DNA of 64,000 nucleotides from Mycolicibacterium hodleri (lineage in GTDB: Bacteria; Actinomycetota; Actinomycetes; Mycobacteriales; Mycobacteriaceae). The translations under genes and the position numbers were made by a program. Under the pieces are notes generated by a model. The model had not been told where the DNA came from. It ran no database searches and saw only the letters and a list, made by a program, of their open reading frames with translations. The stretch lies in the NCBI RefSeq assembly GCF_006439015.1, contig NZ_RCZG01000006.1, positions 186,001 to 250,000 on the forward strand, read 5' to 3'. The first letter of the stretch is position 1, and each line of letters starts with the position of its first letter. Of this stretch, positions 43,325-52,409 are shown one piece after another.

Positions 43325-44896
43325 GTGAGCACAGATTCCTCATCGAACTGGGACGAGTTCGTCGACGTGGTGGTCGTCGGCTCGGGTGGAGGGATCGCCG
43401 GCGCATATACGGCGGCCCGCGAGGGCCTGTCCGTCGCGCTGCTCGAAGGTAGTGACAAATTCGGGGGGACGACTGCGTTCTCCGGAGGCGGCGGAATGTG
43501 GTTCCCCTGCAATCCGGTACTGCGCCGCGCCGGCGCCGACGACACCATCGAGGAAGCGCTGACGTACTTCCACGCAGTCGTTGGCGATCGCACGCCACGG
43601 GAGCTTCAGGACGCCTACGTCCGCGGTGGGGCGCGACTGATCGAGTATCTCGAACAGGACCAGGAAGAGGGGGCGTTCGCGTTCAAGGTGCTGCCGTGGC
43701 CGGACTACTTCGGTGCCGCGCCGGGGGCCCGCCCGGACGGGATGCGCCACATCGTCGCCAGGGCACTGCCCGCGGACGCCCTCGGCCCCTATGCCGATCG
43801 TGTGCGCGGACCCCTCGACAACGAACGCCTCGGAGCGCCCGCACCGGAACTGCTCACCGGGGGTCGTGCGCTCATCGGCCGTTTCCTGGCCGCGCTCAAC
43901 CGCTTCCCCGCCGCGGCGGTCCACCTCGACTCCCCTCTGACCGACCTCGTCGTCCAAGGCGGTTCCGTCACCGGGGTCGTCGTTCAGCGCCACGGCGAGC
44001 GAGTGCGCATCGGCGCCCGCCGCGGGGTATTGCTCGCCGCAGGCGGCTTCGAGCAGAACGCGAACATGCGCAAGGCGTTCGGGGTGCCCGGTCGCGTCGA
44101 GGACACCATGGGTGCGCCGGGCAACGACGGCGCGGCGCACCGGGCCGCCATCCGCATCGGCGCGGCCACCGACCTGATGGACCAGGCGTGGTGGTCACCG
44201 GGCTTGACACACCCCGATGGCCGTTCGACGTTCTCCCTGTGGTTCACGGGCGGCATCTTCGTCGACTCCGACGGACGACGCTTCGTCAACGAGTCCGGTC
44301 CCTACGACAGACTCGGGCGTACCGTCGTCGACCAGATCGATTCCGGCGCAATCAAACTACCGTTCTGGATGATCTACGACGACAGAGAGGGCGAAATCCC
44401 ACCGGTGAAGTCGACGAGCGTGTCGATGGTCGCGGCCGAACGCTACCGCGACGCCGGGCTGTGGCGCAGCGCCGACACCCTGGCCGAACTCGCAGCGATC
44501 ATCGGCGTGCCACCCGCACACCTCGTCGCCACGGTGACGCGATTCAACGAGTTGGCGACCGGCGGTGTCGACCGAGACTTCGGTCGCGGCGATGAAGCCT
44601 ACGACCGCACGTTCACCGGTGGCGCGTCGCCCTTGGTTCCCATCGATCAGCCGCCCTACCACGCAGCCGCCTTCGGGCTGTCCGACCTCGGCACCAAGGG
44701 TGGGCTACGCACAGACACCGACGCCCGCGTGCTCGACGCCGAGGGCCGACCGATACCCGGGCTGTACGCGGCAGGCAACACGATGGCCGCCGTCAGCGGC
44801 ACCGTCTACCCCGGGGGTGGCAACCCGATCGGCGCCTCCATGTTGTTCAGCCACCTCGCTGCGCTCCACATGGCTGGACGCACGACCCCACACTGA
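43325..44896 (+). CDS. FAD-dependent 3-ketosteroid-dehydrogenase-like (KstD-like) protein
   Basis: A 523-residue flavoprotein of the KstD/fumarate-reductase group. The FAD loop is DVVVVGSGGGIAGAYTAARE (about residues 14-33), followed by FGGTTAFSGGGGMWFP; the C-terminal FAD closure is GLYAAGNTMAAVSG with YPGGGNPIGASM. KstD enzymes desaturate ring A of 3-ketosteroids; whether this one acts on steroids is uncertain, but the layout is the same. GTG 43325 is chosen for its AGGA; TTG 43319 is an alternative. It lies between SDRs in the seven-gene operon. Confidence 0.87.
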   Translation: MSTDSSSNWDEFVDVVVVGSGGGIAGAYTAAREGLSVALLEGSDKFGGTTAFSGGGGMWFPCNPVLRRAGADDTIEEALTYFHAVVGDRTPRELQDAYVRGGARLIEYLEQDQEEGAFAFKVLPWPDYFGAAPGARPDGMRHIVARALPADALGPYADRVRGPLDNERLGAPAPELLTGGRALIGRFLAALNRFPAAAVHLDSPLTDLVVQGGSVTGVVVQRHGERVRIGARRGVLLAAGGFEQNANMRKAFGVPGRVEDTMGAPGNDGAAHRAAIRIGAATDLMDQAWWSPGLTHPDGRSTFSLWFTGGIFVDSDGRRFVNESGPYDRLGRTVVDQIDSGAIKLPFWMIYDDREGEIPPVKSTSVSMVAAERYRDAGLWRSADTLAELAAIIGVPPAHLVATVTRFNELATGGVDRDFGRGDEAYDRTFTGGASPLVPIDQPPYHAAAFGLSDLGTKGGLRTDTDARVLDAEGRPIPGLYAAGNTMAAVSGTVYPGGGNPIGASMLFSHLAALHMAGRTTPH

Positions 44897-44945
44897 TCGC
44901 CGGACCGGCTGACACCGGACCTACGGGAGGAGCATCATTCGGCAC

Positions 44946-45755
44946 ATGCCTTCTACACTCGCGCGCTACGCCGATCGTCGCGTCCTGATCACCGGCGCCG
45001 GCTCCGGCATCGGACAGGCCACCGTCCTTCGCATCCTCGACGAGGGCGGACGCGTGGTCGCAGCGGACATCAGCGAATCCGGCCTGAAGGACACCGTCGC
45101 CAAGGCCGACGCGTACGGAGCTCAGTTGTCGACAGTAATGATGGACGTCGGCGACGAAGCCTCCGTCCAGGCCGGCGTGGTTGAGGCGATAGCGGCGACG
45201 GGCGGGTTGGACACACTGGTCAACGCCGCGGGCATCCTGAGGTCGTGCCACTTCGCCGACACCACCCTGGCCGACTTCGAGAAGATAATACGAATCAACC
45301 TGTTCGGGACCTTCCTCGTCACCCGTGAGGCGATACCGGCTCTGCGACAGGGCAATGCGGCCGCGGTCGTCAACTTCAGCTCCACCTCGGCGAGCTTCGC
45401 CCACCCCTACATGTCGGCGTATGCCGCATCGAAGGGCGGCATCCAGGCGATGACTCACGCCCTGGCATTGGAGTTCAGCAAGGAGCGGATCCGTTTCAAT
45501 TGCGTCCAGCCGGGATCGATCTCGTCGGGGATGACCGACGGGGTCGGCGAGTCGAAACAGAGCGTCGGACCGGGCCTGCCCGAAGACATGGACTTCTCGT
45601 TGCTCGGCAAGATCATGTCCGTGCTGCCGCTCGATGGCGGTGCCATGTTCGCCAAACCCGACGCCGTGGCCAGCGTTGTCGCGATGCTCGGCTCCGCCGA
45701 CGCCTACTGGGTCACCGGCACCGAGGTGCGAGTCGACGGTGGCACCCACACCTAA
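44946..45755 (+). CDS. SDR family oxidoreductase
   Basis: A 269-residue classical SDR: VLITGAGSGIGQATVLRIL, Asp after VVAAD for NAD, LVNAAGIL in place of NNAG, FSSTSASF and AYAASKGGIQAMTHAL. ATG 44946 has a CATTCGGCAC leader and GGGAGGAG about 17 bases upstream. It is the last gene of the operon 38714-45755. Three SDRs and one FAD dehydrogenase in a row point to several hydroxyl/keto steps on a ring compound; this is inference. Confidence 0.87.
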   Translation: MPSTLARYADRRVLITGAGSGIGQATVLRILDEGGRVVAADISESGLKDTVAKADAYGAQLSTVMMDVGDEASVQAGVVEAIAATGGLDTLVNAAGILRSCHFADTTLADFEKIIRINLFGTFLVTREAIPALRQGNAAAVVNFSSTSASFAHPYMSAYAASKGGIQAMTHALALEFSKERIRFNCVQPGSISSGMTDGVGESKQSVGPGLPEDMDFSLLGKIMSVLPLDGGAMFAKPDAVASVVAMLGSADAYWVTGTEVRVDGGTHT

Positions 45756-45856
45756 CCCCAATCCGACAATCCCCGGAACCCGTGGCCGGCTGAGATAGGT
45801 TGGCCGCACGCCGCTGACCCACGCGGCGACTGCACCGATCCGAGAGATGCTCAGAC

Positions 45857-48289
45857 ATGCGAGTTGACGGGCGGGACGTCTCCGTCTCCGGCGATTTGCT
45901 GCAACCGCTCGTTCGGCGCACCAACGACATCTTCCGATTGGTCTTGGCGGCGGTCTTCCTCGCCGTGGTCATCACCAGTTCCCTCATCACCCGCAGGGAC
46001 TGGGTAGCGCTCGAGCGGTCCATCTCGGGGATCGTGGCACTGTTCACCCCCACGCAGTCCAACCTCGTCTATCTGGCCTACGGCGTCGCGATCCTGGCCC
46101 TGCCGTTCGCGATCTTCATCGGGTTGATCACCGGTCGTCAGTGGCGACTTCTCGGTGCGTACGGGGCGGCCGGCCTGATGGCCGTCCTGGCGCTGTCGGT
46201 CAGCTCGAGTGGCTTCGCAGCTCCGCGCTGGCACTTCGACCTGAACGACAGGCTGCGGACCCAACTCTCGCAGTTCCTGGACGACCCACGGTGGATCGCG
46301 ATGCTGGCCGCGATGCTGACGGTGTCGGGCCCGTGGCTGAATGCCCGCTGGCGCCGGTGGTGGTGGACGCTGTTGTTGGCCTTCGTGCCGATCCACCTCG
46401 TCGTCAGCGCCGTGGTCCCTGCCCGGTCGTTACTGGGCCTGGCGGTGGGCTGGTTCGTCGGCGCGTTGACCGTGCTCGTCGTGGGGACCCCGGCGCTGGA
46501 AGTCCCGCTGGACGGTGCGGTGCGGGCGTTGGTCCGGCGCGGCTTCGCCGTGACGGGACTGACGGTGGTGCGGCCGGCAGGCCCGGGACCGTTGGTGCTC
46601 TGGGCGGCGTCGGAGGGTGGAGACACCCGGGACCTCGAAGACCCCGGAGACCTCGGAGCCGGGGGAAACCCCGCGCCGCCGCGGGCGATCGTCGAGATGT
46701 ACGGCCCGAATCAACGCAGCGGCGGAATCATGAGTCAGGTCTGGCGCCGGGTGCGGTTGCGCGACAGCGAGACCGCACCGCTGCACGCCTCGATGCGCCG
46801 GGCCGTAGAGCACCGCGGGCTGATGGCCATCGCCATCGGAGATCTGGGAGTGGCGAACAGTACGACGGTGGCGCTGGCCGTCCTGGACCGGGGCTGGACG
46901 CTCTACGCCCACACCCAGGCGCGTGGCGTCGCTCTTGACGAGTCCTCCGCCGACGAGAGTCTCGTCGGTCCGGTCTGGAAGGCACTAGGCGTCCTTCATC
47001 GGCACCAGATCTCCCACGGCGACCTGCGAGGCAAGGAGATCACCGTCGACGGAGCCGAGGCGCTCTTCGGCGGCTTCGGCAGTGCCGAGTACGGCGCGAC
47101 CGACGTTCTCCTGCAGGCGGACATCGCTGCGTTGCTGGTGTCGACGACGGCCATCTTCGGCGCCGAGGCCGCCGTTCACGCCGCCATCGCCGAATTCGGC
47201 GAGGACACCGTCCTCAGCGCATCGCGCCGGTTGACGAAATCAGCTCTCCCGAAACGCATCCGAGCCTCGGTCGGTGACCCGGGCACCGTCATGACGGCTG
47301 CTCGCGACGAGGTCATGCGTCAGACCGGCGCGGATCAAATCAAGGCCGAGACGATCACGCGCTTCACCAGGACGCAGGTGATCCAACTGGTCCTACTGGT
47401 GGCCCTGGTCTACGTCGCCTACCCCTTCATCAGCACGGTGCCCGCCTTCTTCTCGGAGTTGCGCATGGCGAACTGGTGGTGGGCGCTGCTCGGGCTGGCC
47501 GTATCGGCGTTGACGTACATCGGCGCGGCAGCGGCGCTCTGGGCCTGCGCATCGGGACTGGTGAGCTTCCGCAACCTGGCGATCATGCAGGTGGCCAATA
47601 CGTTTGCGGCCACCACCACGCCGGCTGGCGTCGGAGGCCTGGCGCTCAGCACCAGATTCCTGCAGAAGGGCGGCCTCGGAGCACTCCGAGCTACCGCCGC
47701 GGTCGCCATGCAACAGTCGGTACAGGTGATCACACACGTCGGGTTGTTGATCTTCTTCAGCGTGATCGCCGGGACGTCGGCCAATCTGGAGCACTTCGTC
47801 CCGAAGACGACGGTGCTCTATCTAATCGGTGGTGTAGCCCTCGGCCTGATCGGGACGTTCACGTTCGTACCCCAGCTTCGGCGCTGGCTCGGCACCGAGT
47901 TGCGGCCCCGCCTCAAGGAGTTGGGCGGCGAACTGGTCGAGTTGGCTCGCGAGCCGAAGCGGTTGGCGTTGATCGTGGCCGGCTGCGCCGCAACCACCCT
48001 CGGGGCCGCCTTGGCACTGTGGGCCAGCGTCGAGGCGTTCGGCGGCGGCACCACCTTCGTCACCGTCACGGTCGTCACGATGATCGGCGGAACACTCGCC
48101 TCGGCCGCCCCCACCCCAGGCGGTGTCGGCGCGGTCGAGGCGGCGCTGATCGGTGGGCTGGCGGCCTTCGGGGTACCGGCGGCCGTCGCCGTCCCCTCGG
48201 TGTTGTTGTACCGGGTGCTCACCTGCTGGTTGCCGGTCTTCATCGGATGGCCCGTCATGCGCTGGCTCAGCAGAAACGACATGATCTAG
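45857..48289 (+). CDS. Flippase-like membrane protein with kinase-like domain (UPF0104/LPG synthase TM)
   Basis: An 810-residue membrane protein in three parts. Residues 1-210 hold about six spans; 220-490 form a cytosolic domain with kinase-like features (HRHQISHGDLRGKEITV and GGFGSAEYG, reminiscent of the HGD catalytic loop and a degenerate metal loop); 510-810 hold about eight spans of the lysylphosphatidylglycerol synthase/flippase type (ATTTPAGVGGLALSTRFL, APTPGGVGAVEAAL). It probably moves or modifies a membrane lipid or polyprenyl-linked sugar. ATG 45857 is the start. It is not evidently part of the catabolic operons. Confidence 0.83.
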   Translation: MRVDGRDVSVSGDLLQPLVRRTNDIFRLVLAAVFLAVVITSSLITRRDWVALERSISGIVALFTPTQSNLVYLAYGVAILALPFAIFIGLITGRQWRLLGAYGAAGLMAVLALSVSSSGFAAPRWHFDLNDRLRTQLSQFLDDPRWIAMLAAMLTVSGPWLNARWRRWWWTLLLAFVPIHLVVSAVVPARSLLGLAVGWFVGALTVLVVGTPALEVPLDGAVRALVRRGFAVTGLTVVRPAGPGPLVLWAASEGGDTRDLEDPGDLGAGGNPAPPRAIVEMYGPNQRSGGIMSQVWRRVRLRDSETAPLHASMRRAVEHRGLMAIAIGDLGVANSTTVALAVLDRGWTLYAHTQARGVALDESSADESLVGPVWKALGVLHRHQISHGDLRGKEITVDGAEALFGGFGSAEYGATDVLLQADIAALLVSTTAIFGAEAAVHAAIAEFGEDTVLSASRRLTKSALPKRIRASVGDPGTVMTAARDEVMRQTGADQIKAETITRFTRTQVIQLVLLVALVYVAYPFISTVPAFFSELRMANWWWALLGLAVSALTYIGAAAALWACASGLVSFRNLAIMQVANTFAATTTPAGVGGLALSTRFLQKGGLGALRATAAVAMQQSVQVITHVGLLIFFSVIAGTSANLEHFVPKTTVLYLIGGVALGLIGTFTFVPQLRRWLGTELRPRLKELGGELVELAREPKRLALIVAGCAATTLGAALALWASVEAFGGGTTFVTVTVVTMIGGTLASAAPTPGGVGAVEAALIGGLAAFGVPAAVAVPSVLLYRVLTCWLPVFIGWPVMRWLSRNDMI

Positions 48290-48348
48290 CAGCCCCAAAG
48301 TCGCCAACTCGCACCCCATCCGCGGCCGCGATGGTGTTTGATGGCGGT

Positions 48349-48798
48349 GTGGCAGACATCAGCCGCAGCCGATCGATAACCGCCCCGCCGCAGGCAATCT
48401 GGGACGTACTCGCCGACTTCGGGTCCCTCAGTTCGTGGGCGGACAATGTCGACCACTCGTGCATCCTGAACCACGGGCCTGGCGGTGCCGCGGCGGGAAC
48501 CACCCGTCGCGTGCAGGTCGGCGGCAACACGCTGGTGGAGCGCATCACCGAGTTCGATCCGCGCACCGCGTTGGCCTACGACATCGAGGGCCTGCCCACC
48601 CGATTGCGGACGGTCATCAACCGTTGGACGCTGCGGCCGACCGGCGATGCCACCGACGTGACGCTGACCAGCAGGGTGGAGATCGGCGCAGGCCCGATCG
48701 CCCGCGCAGCCGAATGGGTCGTCTGCCGCGGCATGGCCAGGGAGTCCGACTCGATGCTCACCGGCCTGGTTCGACGAATGGAGAATCCACGTGCCTGA
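48349..48798 (+). CDS. SRPBCC (START-like) family protein
   Basis: A 149-residue helix-grip protein of the polyketide cyclase/SRPBCC type: ITAPPQAIWDVLADFGSLSSWADNVDHSC at the N-terminus and a long C-terminal helix ending LVRRMENPRA. It would bind a hydrophobic ligand. GTG 48349 (Val-Ala-Asp-Ile-Ser) is preferred; ATG 48331 would add six residues. Its end overlaps the sulfatase gene by eight bases, so the two are coupled, and the ligand may be a sulfated lipid. Confidence 0.82.
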   Translation: MADISRSRSITAPPQAIWDVLADFGSLSSWADNVDHSCILNHGPGGAAAGTTRRVQVGGNTLVERITEFDPRTALAYDIEGLPTRLRTVINRWTLRPTGDATDVTLTSRVEIGAGPIARAAEWVVCRGMARESDSMLTGLVRRMENPRA

Positions 48799-50605
48799 GC
48801 AACCCGACGTAGTCATCCTCATGACCGACGAAGAGCGCGCCGTGCCGCCGTACGAATCGGCTGACCTGCTGGCGTGGCGACGACGCGCTCTCGGCGGTCG
48901 ACGCTGGTTCGACGAGCACGGCGTGAGTTTCACGCGGCACTACACGGGCTCGCTGGCGTGCGTACCGAGTCGTCCGACGATATTCACCGGTCAGTATCCC
49001 GATCTGCACGGCGTGACCCAGACCGACGGCATCGGAAAGCGGTACGACGATTCCCGGCTGCGGTGGCTGCGTGCCGGTGAAGTGCCCACGCTCGGCAACT
49101 GGTTCCGTGCCGCCGGCTACGACACCCACTACGACGGCAAGTGGCACATCTCGCACGCCGATCTCGAGGATCCGGAGACGGGCGAGCCATTGGCCACCAA
49201 CGACGACGAGGGCGTCGTGGATCAGGCCGCGGTGCAGCGCTACCTCGACGCCGATCCCCTCGGGCCGTACGGCTTCTCCGGTTGGGTGGGACCCGAGCCC
49301 CACGGTGCGGCCATGTCCAACAGCGGTTTTCGTCGCGATCCACTGTTCGCCGATCGGATCGTCGCCTGGTTGAAGGACCGCTACGAACGTCGCCGCGCCG
49401 GTGACGAGGCCGCGTTGCGACCATTCCTGCTGGTCGCCAGCTTCGTCAACCCGCATGACATAGTGCTCTTCCCGGCGTGGGTGCGACGCAACCCGCTGAC
49501 GCCCTTCACCTCGATGGACCCGCCGCACGTCCCAGCCCCGCCGACCGCCGACGAGGACCTGCGGACCAAACCGGCCGCGCAGATCGCATTTCGTGAGGCG
49601 TACTACTCCGGCTACGGCCCGGCCCCCGCGATCAGCCGCAGCTACAAGCGCAACGAGCAGAAGTACCGCGACCTCTACTACCGGCTGCACGCCGAAGTCG
49701 ATGGACCGCTCGACCGCGTCCGTCGCACGGTCACCGAGGGAGGATCCGAGAACGCCGTCCTGGTGCGGACCTCCGACCACGGGGACCTGCTCGGCGCCCA
49801 TGGCGGACTGCACCAGAAGTGGTTCAACCTCTACGACGAGGCGACCAGGGTGCCGTTCGTCATCGCTCGCATCGGTGAGGATGCGACGCAGGCGCGGGTC
49901 GTCTCGGCACCGACATCACACGTGGACCTGGTTCCGACACTCCTCGGCGCGGCAGGCGTCGACGTCGACGTCGTCGCCGACGTGTTGTCCGAATCGTTCT
50001 CGGAGGTTCACGGCCTTCCAGGGCGTGACCTCATGCCGGTGGTGGACGGGGCTCCAGCCGACGACGATCGCGCGATCTACCTGATGACACGGGACAACGT
50101 GCTCGAAGGCGACAGCGGCGCCTCAGCCGCGGCTCGAGGGTTGGGCATGACGGTGAATCCGCCTGCGCCGCTGCGCATCAAGCTCCCCGCGCACGTCGCC
50201 TCCAACTTCGAGGGTCTGGTGGTTCGTGTCGATGACTCGGAGGCTCCGCTCGGCGCGGGACATCTGTGGAAGTTGGTCCGCACCTTCGACGATCCGTCGA
50301 CCTGGACCGAACCCGGTGTGCGCCAACTGGCGAGCAACGGCCTCGGCGGCGACGCCTACCGGAGCGATCCGCTCGACGACCAGTGGGAGCTCTACGACCT
50401 CACCGCCGACCCCATCGAGGCCGACAACCGATGGCCCGACCCGGCTCTGCACGAGATACGAGCGCACCTGAGGATGCAACTCAAGCAGGTGCGGGCGACC
50501 TCGGTGCCGGAGCGAAACCGCCCGTGGCCCTACGCGGATCGGCAGCCCCCCACCGAAGAGTCGGAGGGCGTGGTGCGACGGGTGCTGGGGCGCTTCGGGG
50601 TGTGA
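48791..50605 (+). CDS. Sulfatase family hydrolase
   Basis: A 604-residue type I sulfatase. The formylglycine motif is CVPSR with Cys57 (GSLACVPSRPTIFTGQYP), and the metal aspartates lie in ILMTDEER and RTSDHGDLLGAHGG; GKWH is present. No signal peptide is seen, so it is cytosolic and would depend on a formylglycine-generating enzyme encoded elsewhere. GTG 48791 overlaps the SRPBCC gene. It may oppose the sulfotransferase at 39164. Confidence 0.88.
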   Translation: MPEQPDVVILMTDEERAVPPYESADLLAWRRRALGGRRWFDEHGVSFTRHYTGSLACVPSRPTIFTGQYPDLHGVTQTDGIGKRYDDSRLRWLRAGEVPTLGNWFRAAGYDTHYDGKWHISHADLEDPETGEPLATNDDEGVVDQAAVQRYLDADPLGPYGFSGWVGPEPHGAAMSNSGFRRDPLFADRIVAWLKDRYERRRAGDEAALRPFLLVASFVNPHDIVLFPAWVRRNPLTPFTSMDPPHVPAPPTADEDLRTKPAAQIAFREAYYSGYGPAPAISRSYKRNEQKYRDLYYRLHAEVDGPLDRVRRTVTEGGSENAVLVRTSDHGDLLGAHGGLHQKWFNLYDEATRVPFVIARIGEDATQARVVSAPTSHVDLVPTLLGAAGVDVDVVADVLSESFSEVHGLPGRDLMPVVDGAPADDDRAIYLMTRDNVLEGDSGASAAARGLGMTVNPPAPLRIKLPAHVASNFEGLVVRVDDSEAPLGAGHLWKLVRTFDDPSTWTEPGVRQLASNGLGGDAYRSDPLDDQWELYDLTADPIEADNRWPDPALHEIRAHLRMQLKQVRATSVPERNRPWPYADRQPPTEESEGVVRRVLGRFGV

Positions 50606-50609
50606 TCCG

Positions 50610-51347
50610 CTAGTCGGTGCTCATCGCAGCCCAGGCCAGGAGCTGCTTGACGGCGCCCGCGTCGCCGTCGACCTGGAGTCGCTCCGACGGTATCCGCGAG
50701 TACAGCGCGAGGATCAGCTCAGCGGCCGGACCGATCACCGTCGCGGCTGGGACGCCCTCGGCATCGACCGTGACTTTCGCGACCGAGCTCAGGTCGACCG
50801 TCCATCGCGGACCCTCGGCGGCGACGAAGTCGACGCGCGCTGGCGCGTGCGGCCATGCACCCATGGCACCGAGGCTGACGACGAGGAACTCGTCGATGCT
50901 GTCGCTGGCGATGTCCGTCGGCAGCTCATCCGCGGTACCACTGACACTTTGCGCATCGTAAGCATGGAGCGCCGCCTCCTGGACCTGATGTCGCGCAACG
51001 GCTCCGGAGGTGCTCGGCGCGTCCGAATCTTCCCACCACGTCCAGCACGGGGCGTCTGGACCGACGTCGCGCAGGGCCCGTATCAGTATTTCGGTCGACT
51101 CCTCTGACCACGCGAGAAGGTCACCCGTCGGCAGATCCTCGACCCCGGGCGCCCCCGCGCGCCCGGCGCGAACCTTGGCCGCCCAGGAACGCTGCACCTG
51201 ACCCACGTGGACGACGAGGTCGCGCAACGTCCAATCAGGGCATCCCGGCACTCCTGCTTGCAGGTCGTCGGCTGAAGCCACTGCGGTTCGCAGCAGTTCC
51301 GAGCGCTCGCTGATCACTTCGAGCAAGTCGCTGAACGGCGGGGGCAT
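50610..51347 (-). CDS. Maleylpyruvate isomerase family, mycothiol-dependent enzyme
   Basis: A 245-residue protein with an N-terminal DinB-like four-helix domain (GCPDWTLRDLVVHVGQVQRSW, whose histidine and the later HQVQEAALHAYDAQ histidines fit the metal site) and a C-terminal MDMPI domain. Members use mycothiol as cofactor. ATG 51347 is the start. It reads convergently with the sulfatase, four bases apart. Confidence 0.85.
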   Translation of the reverse strand: MPPPFSDLLEVISERSELLRTAVASADDLQAGVPGCPDWTLRDLVVHVGQVQRSWAAKVRAGRAGAPGVEDLPTGDLLAWSEESTEILIRALRDVGPDAPCWTWWEDSDAPSTSGAVARHQVQEAALHAYDAQSVSGTADELPTDIASDSIDEFLVVSLGAMGAWPHAPARVDFVAAEGPRWTVDLSSVAKVTVDAEGVPAATVIGPAAELILALYSRIPSERLQVDGDAGAVKQLLAWAAMSTD

Positions 51348-51401
51348 TCATCGGGTCTATCACGTGATCTTGACATTCGGCGGTCGGCCCAACGACATCG
51401 A

Positions 51402-51959
51402 CTAAGAGGTGTCAGAGGGCCAGGCGCGCAGCGCCATGTCCGCGACCGCTCGGAGCCGCTCCCGGGGCACGCCGTCGCGGGCACGTGCGGCCAACCCGTT
51501 GAGAAGGACGACGATGAACTCGGCAAGGTCGTCGGGCTGTGCGGACGTTGGCAGGTCACCCGCCTCGATGGCCTGCCGTAGCCGGTCGGCGATGACCGAG
51601 CGCCCCTCGTCGCGCCGATCAGCCAGCAATGGATCCGAGTTGATCAGGCATCCGAGCGGATGCTGGCTGCTGGTGTATTCCTCAATCGCCAGATCCATTG
51701 TCCGCTGGACGAATTCGCGGGCTGTTGCGGCTGGGAGCGCCTGAGCGACGGGGACGCCCGGGCGCTGTGCATACGTGGCCACGGCTTCGTCGAACAGGCC
51801 CTGCTTGCCACCGAAGGCGGCGTACAGGCTCGGCGCCGAAATTCCCATCGCCGACGTGAGTTGGCTTATCGAGGTGCGGTCGAATCCGCCGCGCTCCCAG
51901 AACAGTTCCATCGCGCGCTGGAGCACAACGTCGCGATCGAACTCCCGCGGCCTGGCCAT
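51402..51959 (-). CDS. TetR-family transcriptional regulator
   Basis: A 185-residue TetR regulator: HTH in FWERGGFDRTSISQLTSAMGISAPSLYAAFGGKQGLFDEA (quoted from two adjacent helices) and a compact C-terminal domain. ATG 51959. Its divergent neighbour, normally the regulated gene, survives only as a fragment (52066-52160), although a 12-bp palindrome remains at 52026. It may now control only itself. Confidence 0.87.
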   Translation of the reverse strand: MARPREFDRDVVLQRAMELFWERGGFDRTSISQLTSAMGISAPSLYAAFGGKQGLFDEAVATYAQRPGVPVAQALPAATAREFVQRTMDLAIEEYTSSQHPLGCLINSDPLLADRRDEGRSVIADRLRQAIEAGDLPTSAQPDDLAEFIVVLLNGLAARARDGVPRERLRAVADMALRAWPSDTS

Positions 51960-52025
51960 GTTGCCAGCCTAGTCGTGCTGTATCGGTCGTTATGAAATCG
52001 GTTGGGTTCACGTCGCACAATTACG

Positions 52026-52037
52026 TAACGATCGTTA
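52026..52037. promoter_or_regulatory. 12-bp palindrome near TetR gene
   Basis: TAACGATCGTTA is a perfect palindrome; a similar half-site TCGTTAT occurs near 51988. Both lie between the TetR gene and the broken gene behind it, as expected for the TetR operator. Confidence 0.5.
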
Positions 52038-52065
52038 TACGTCCCGACTGGGAAGGTCCGCGAAG

Positions 52066-52160
52066 ACGAAGTACGCCATCATCGGCTCGGGCAAAATCGG
52101 ATCTGCCGTCGCCAGCCAGTTCGCGCGGGCCGGCCTGCCGGTCGGTGTGGCTACCGGACG
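52066..52160 (+). pseudogene. Fragment of an NADPH-dependent F420 reductase-like gene
   Basis: From 52069 the frame reads KYAIIGSGKIGSAVAS and then QFARAGLPVGVAT, the N-terminal Rossmann strand-loop-helix of an NAD(P)-binding F420-reductase-like protein. The codon where ATG should be is ACG (52066), similarity is lost after about 30 residues, and the frame closes soon after. The remaining bases up to the tRNA show nothing recognisable. This is the decayed target gene of the TetR at 51402. Confidence 0.6.
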
Positions 52161-52244
52161 CGGGGGTCGCCGCGGTGGCCCCAGGAAAGATGGACATCGT
52201 CCAGCCGTCGCACCGCTCAGATTCTGATCGAAAAGCCGGACTAG

Positions 52245-52328
52245 TGCGGGCGGTGGGACTCGAACCCACACGTTCTTTCGAACACAGGTACCTAAAACCT
52301 GCGCGTCAGCCAATTGCGCCACGCCCGC
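52245..52328 (-). tRNA. tRNA-Leu (anticodon UAG)
   Basis: An 84-nt type II tRNA on the minus strand. Acceptor arms GCGGGCG (5') and CGCCCGC (3') pair fully, with A as discriminator. The anticodon stem CAGGT/ACCTG encloses TTTAGGT, giving anticodon TAG for CUA codons. A long variable arm with TTCGAAAGAA and the TTCGAGTCC T-loop complete the cloverleaf. CCA is not encoded. Confidence 0.95.
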
Positions 52329-52409
52329 GCGCGCAAAAGCCTACCTGTTTCCTCGTCTTAGAATTTGTCGGTGCGCCTCCCTACCTTGATGGTGGGGAGG
52401 GAGGCGGTC

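Noticed and set aside
44847..45809. 320-codon minus-strand frame
   Set aside because: Antisense to the SDR gene at 44946, with no recognisable domain.
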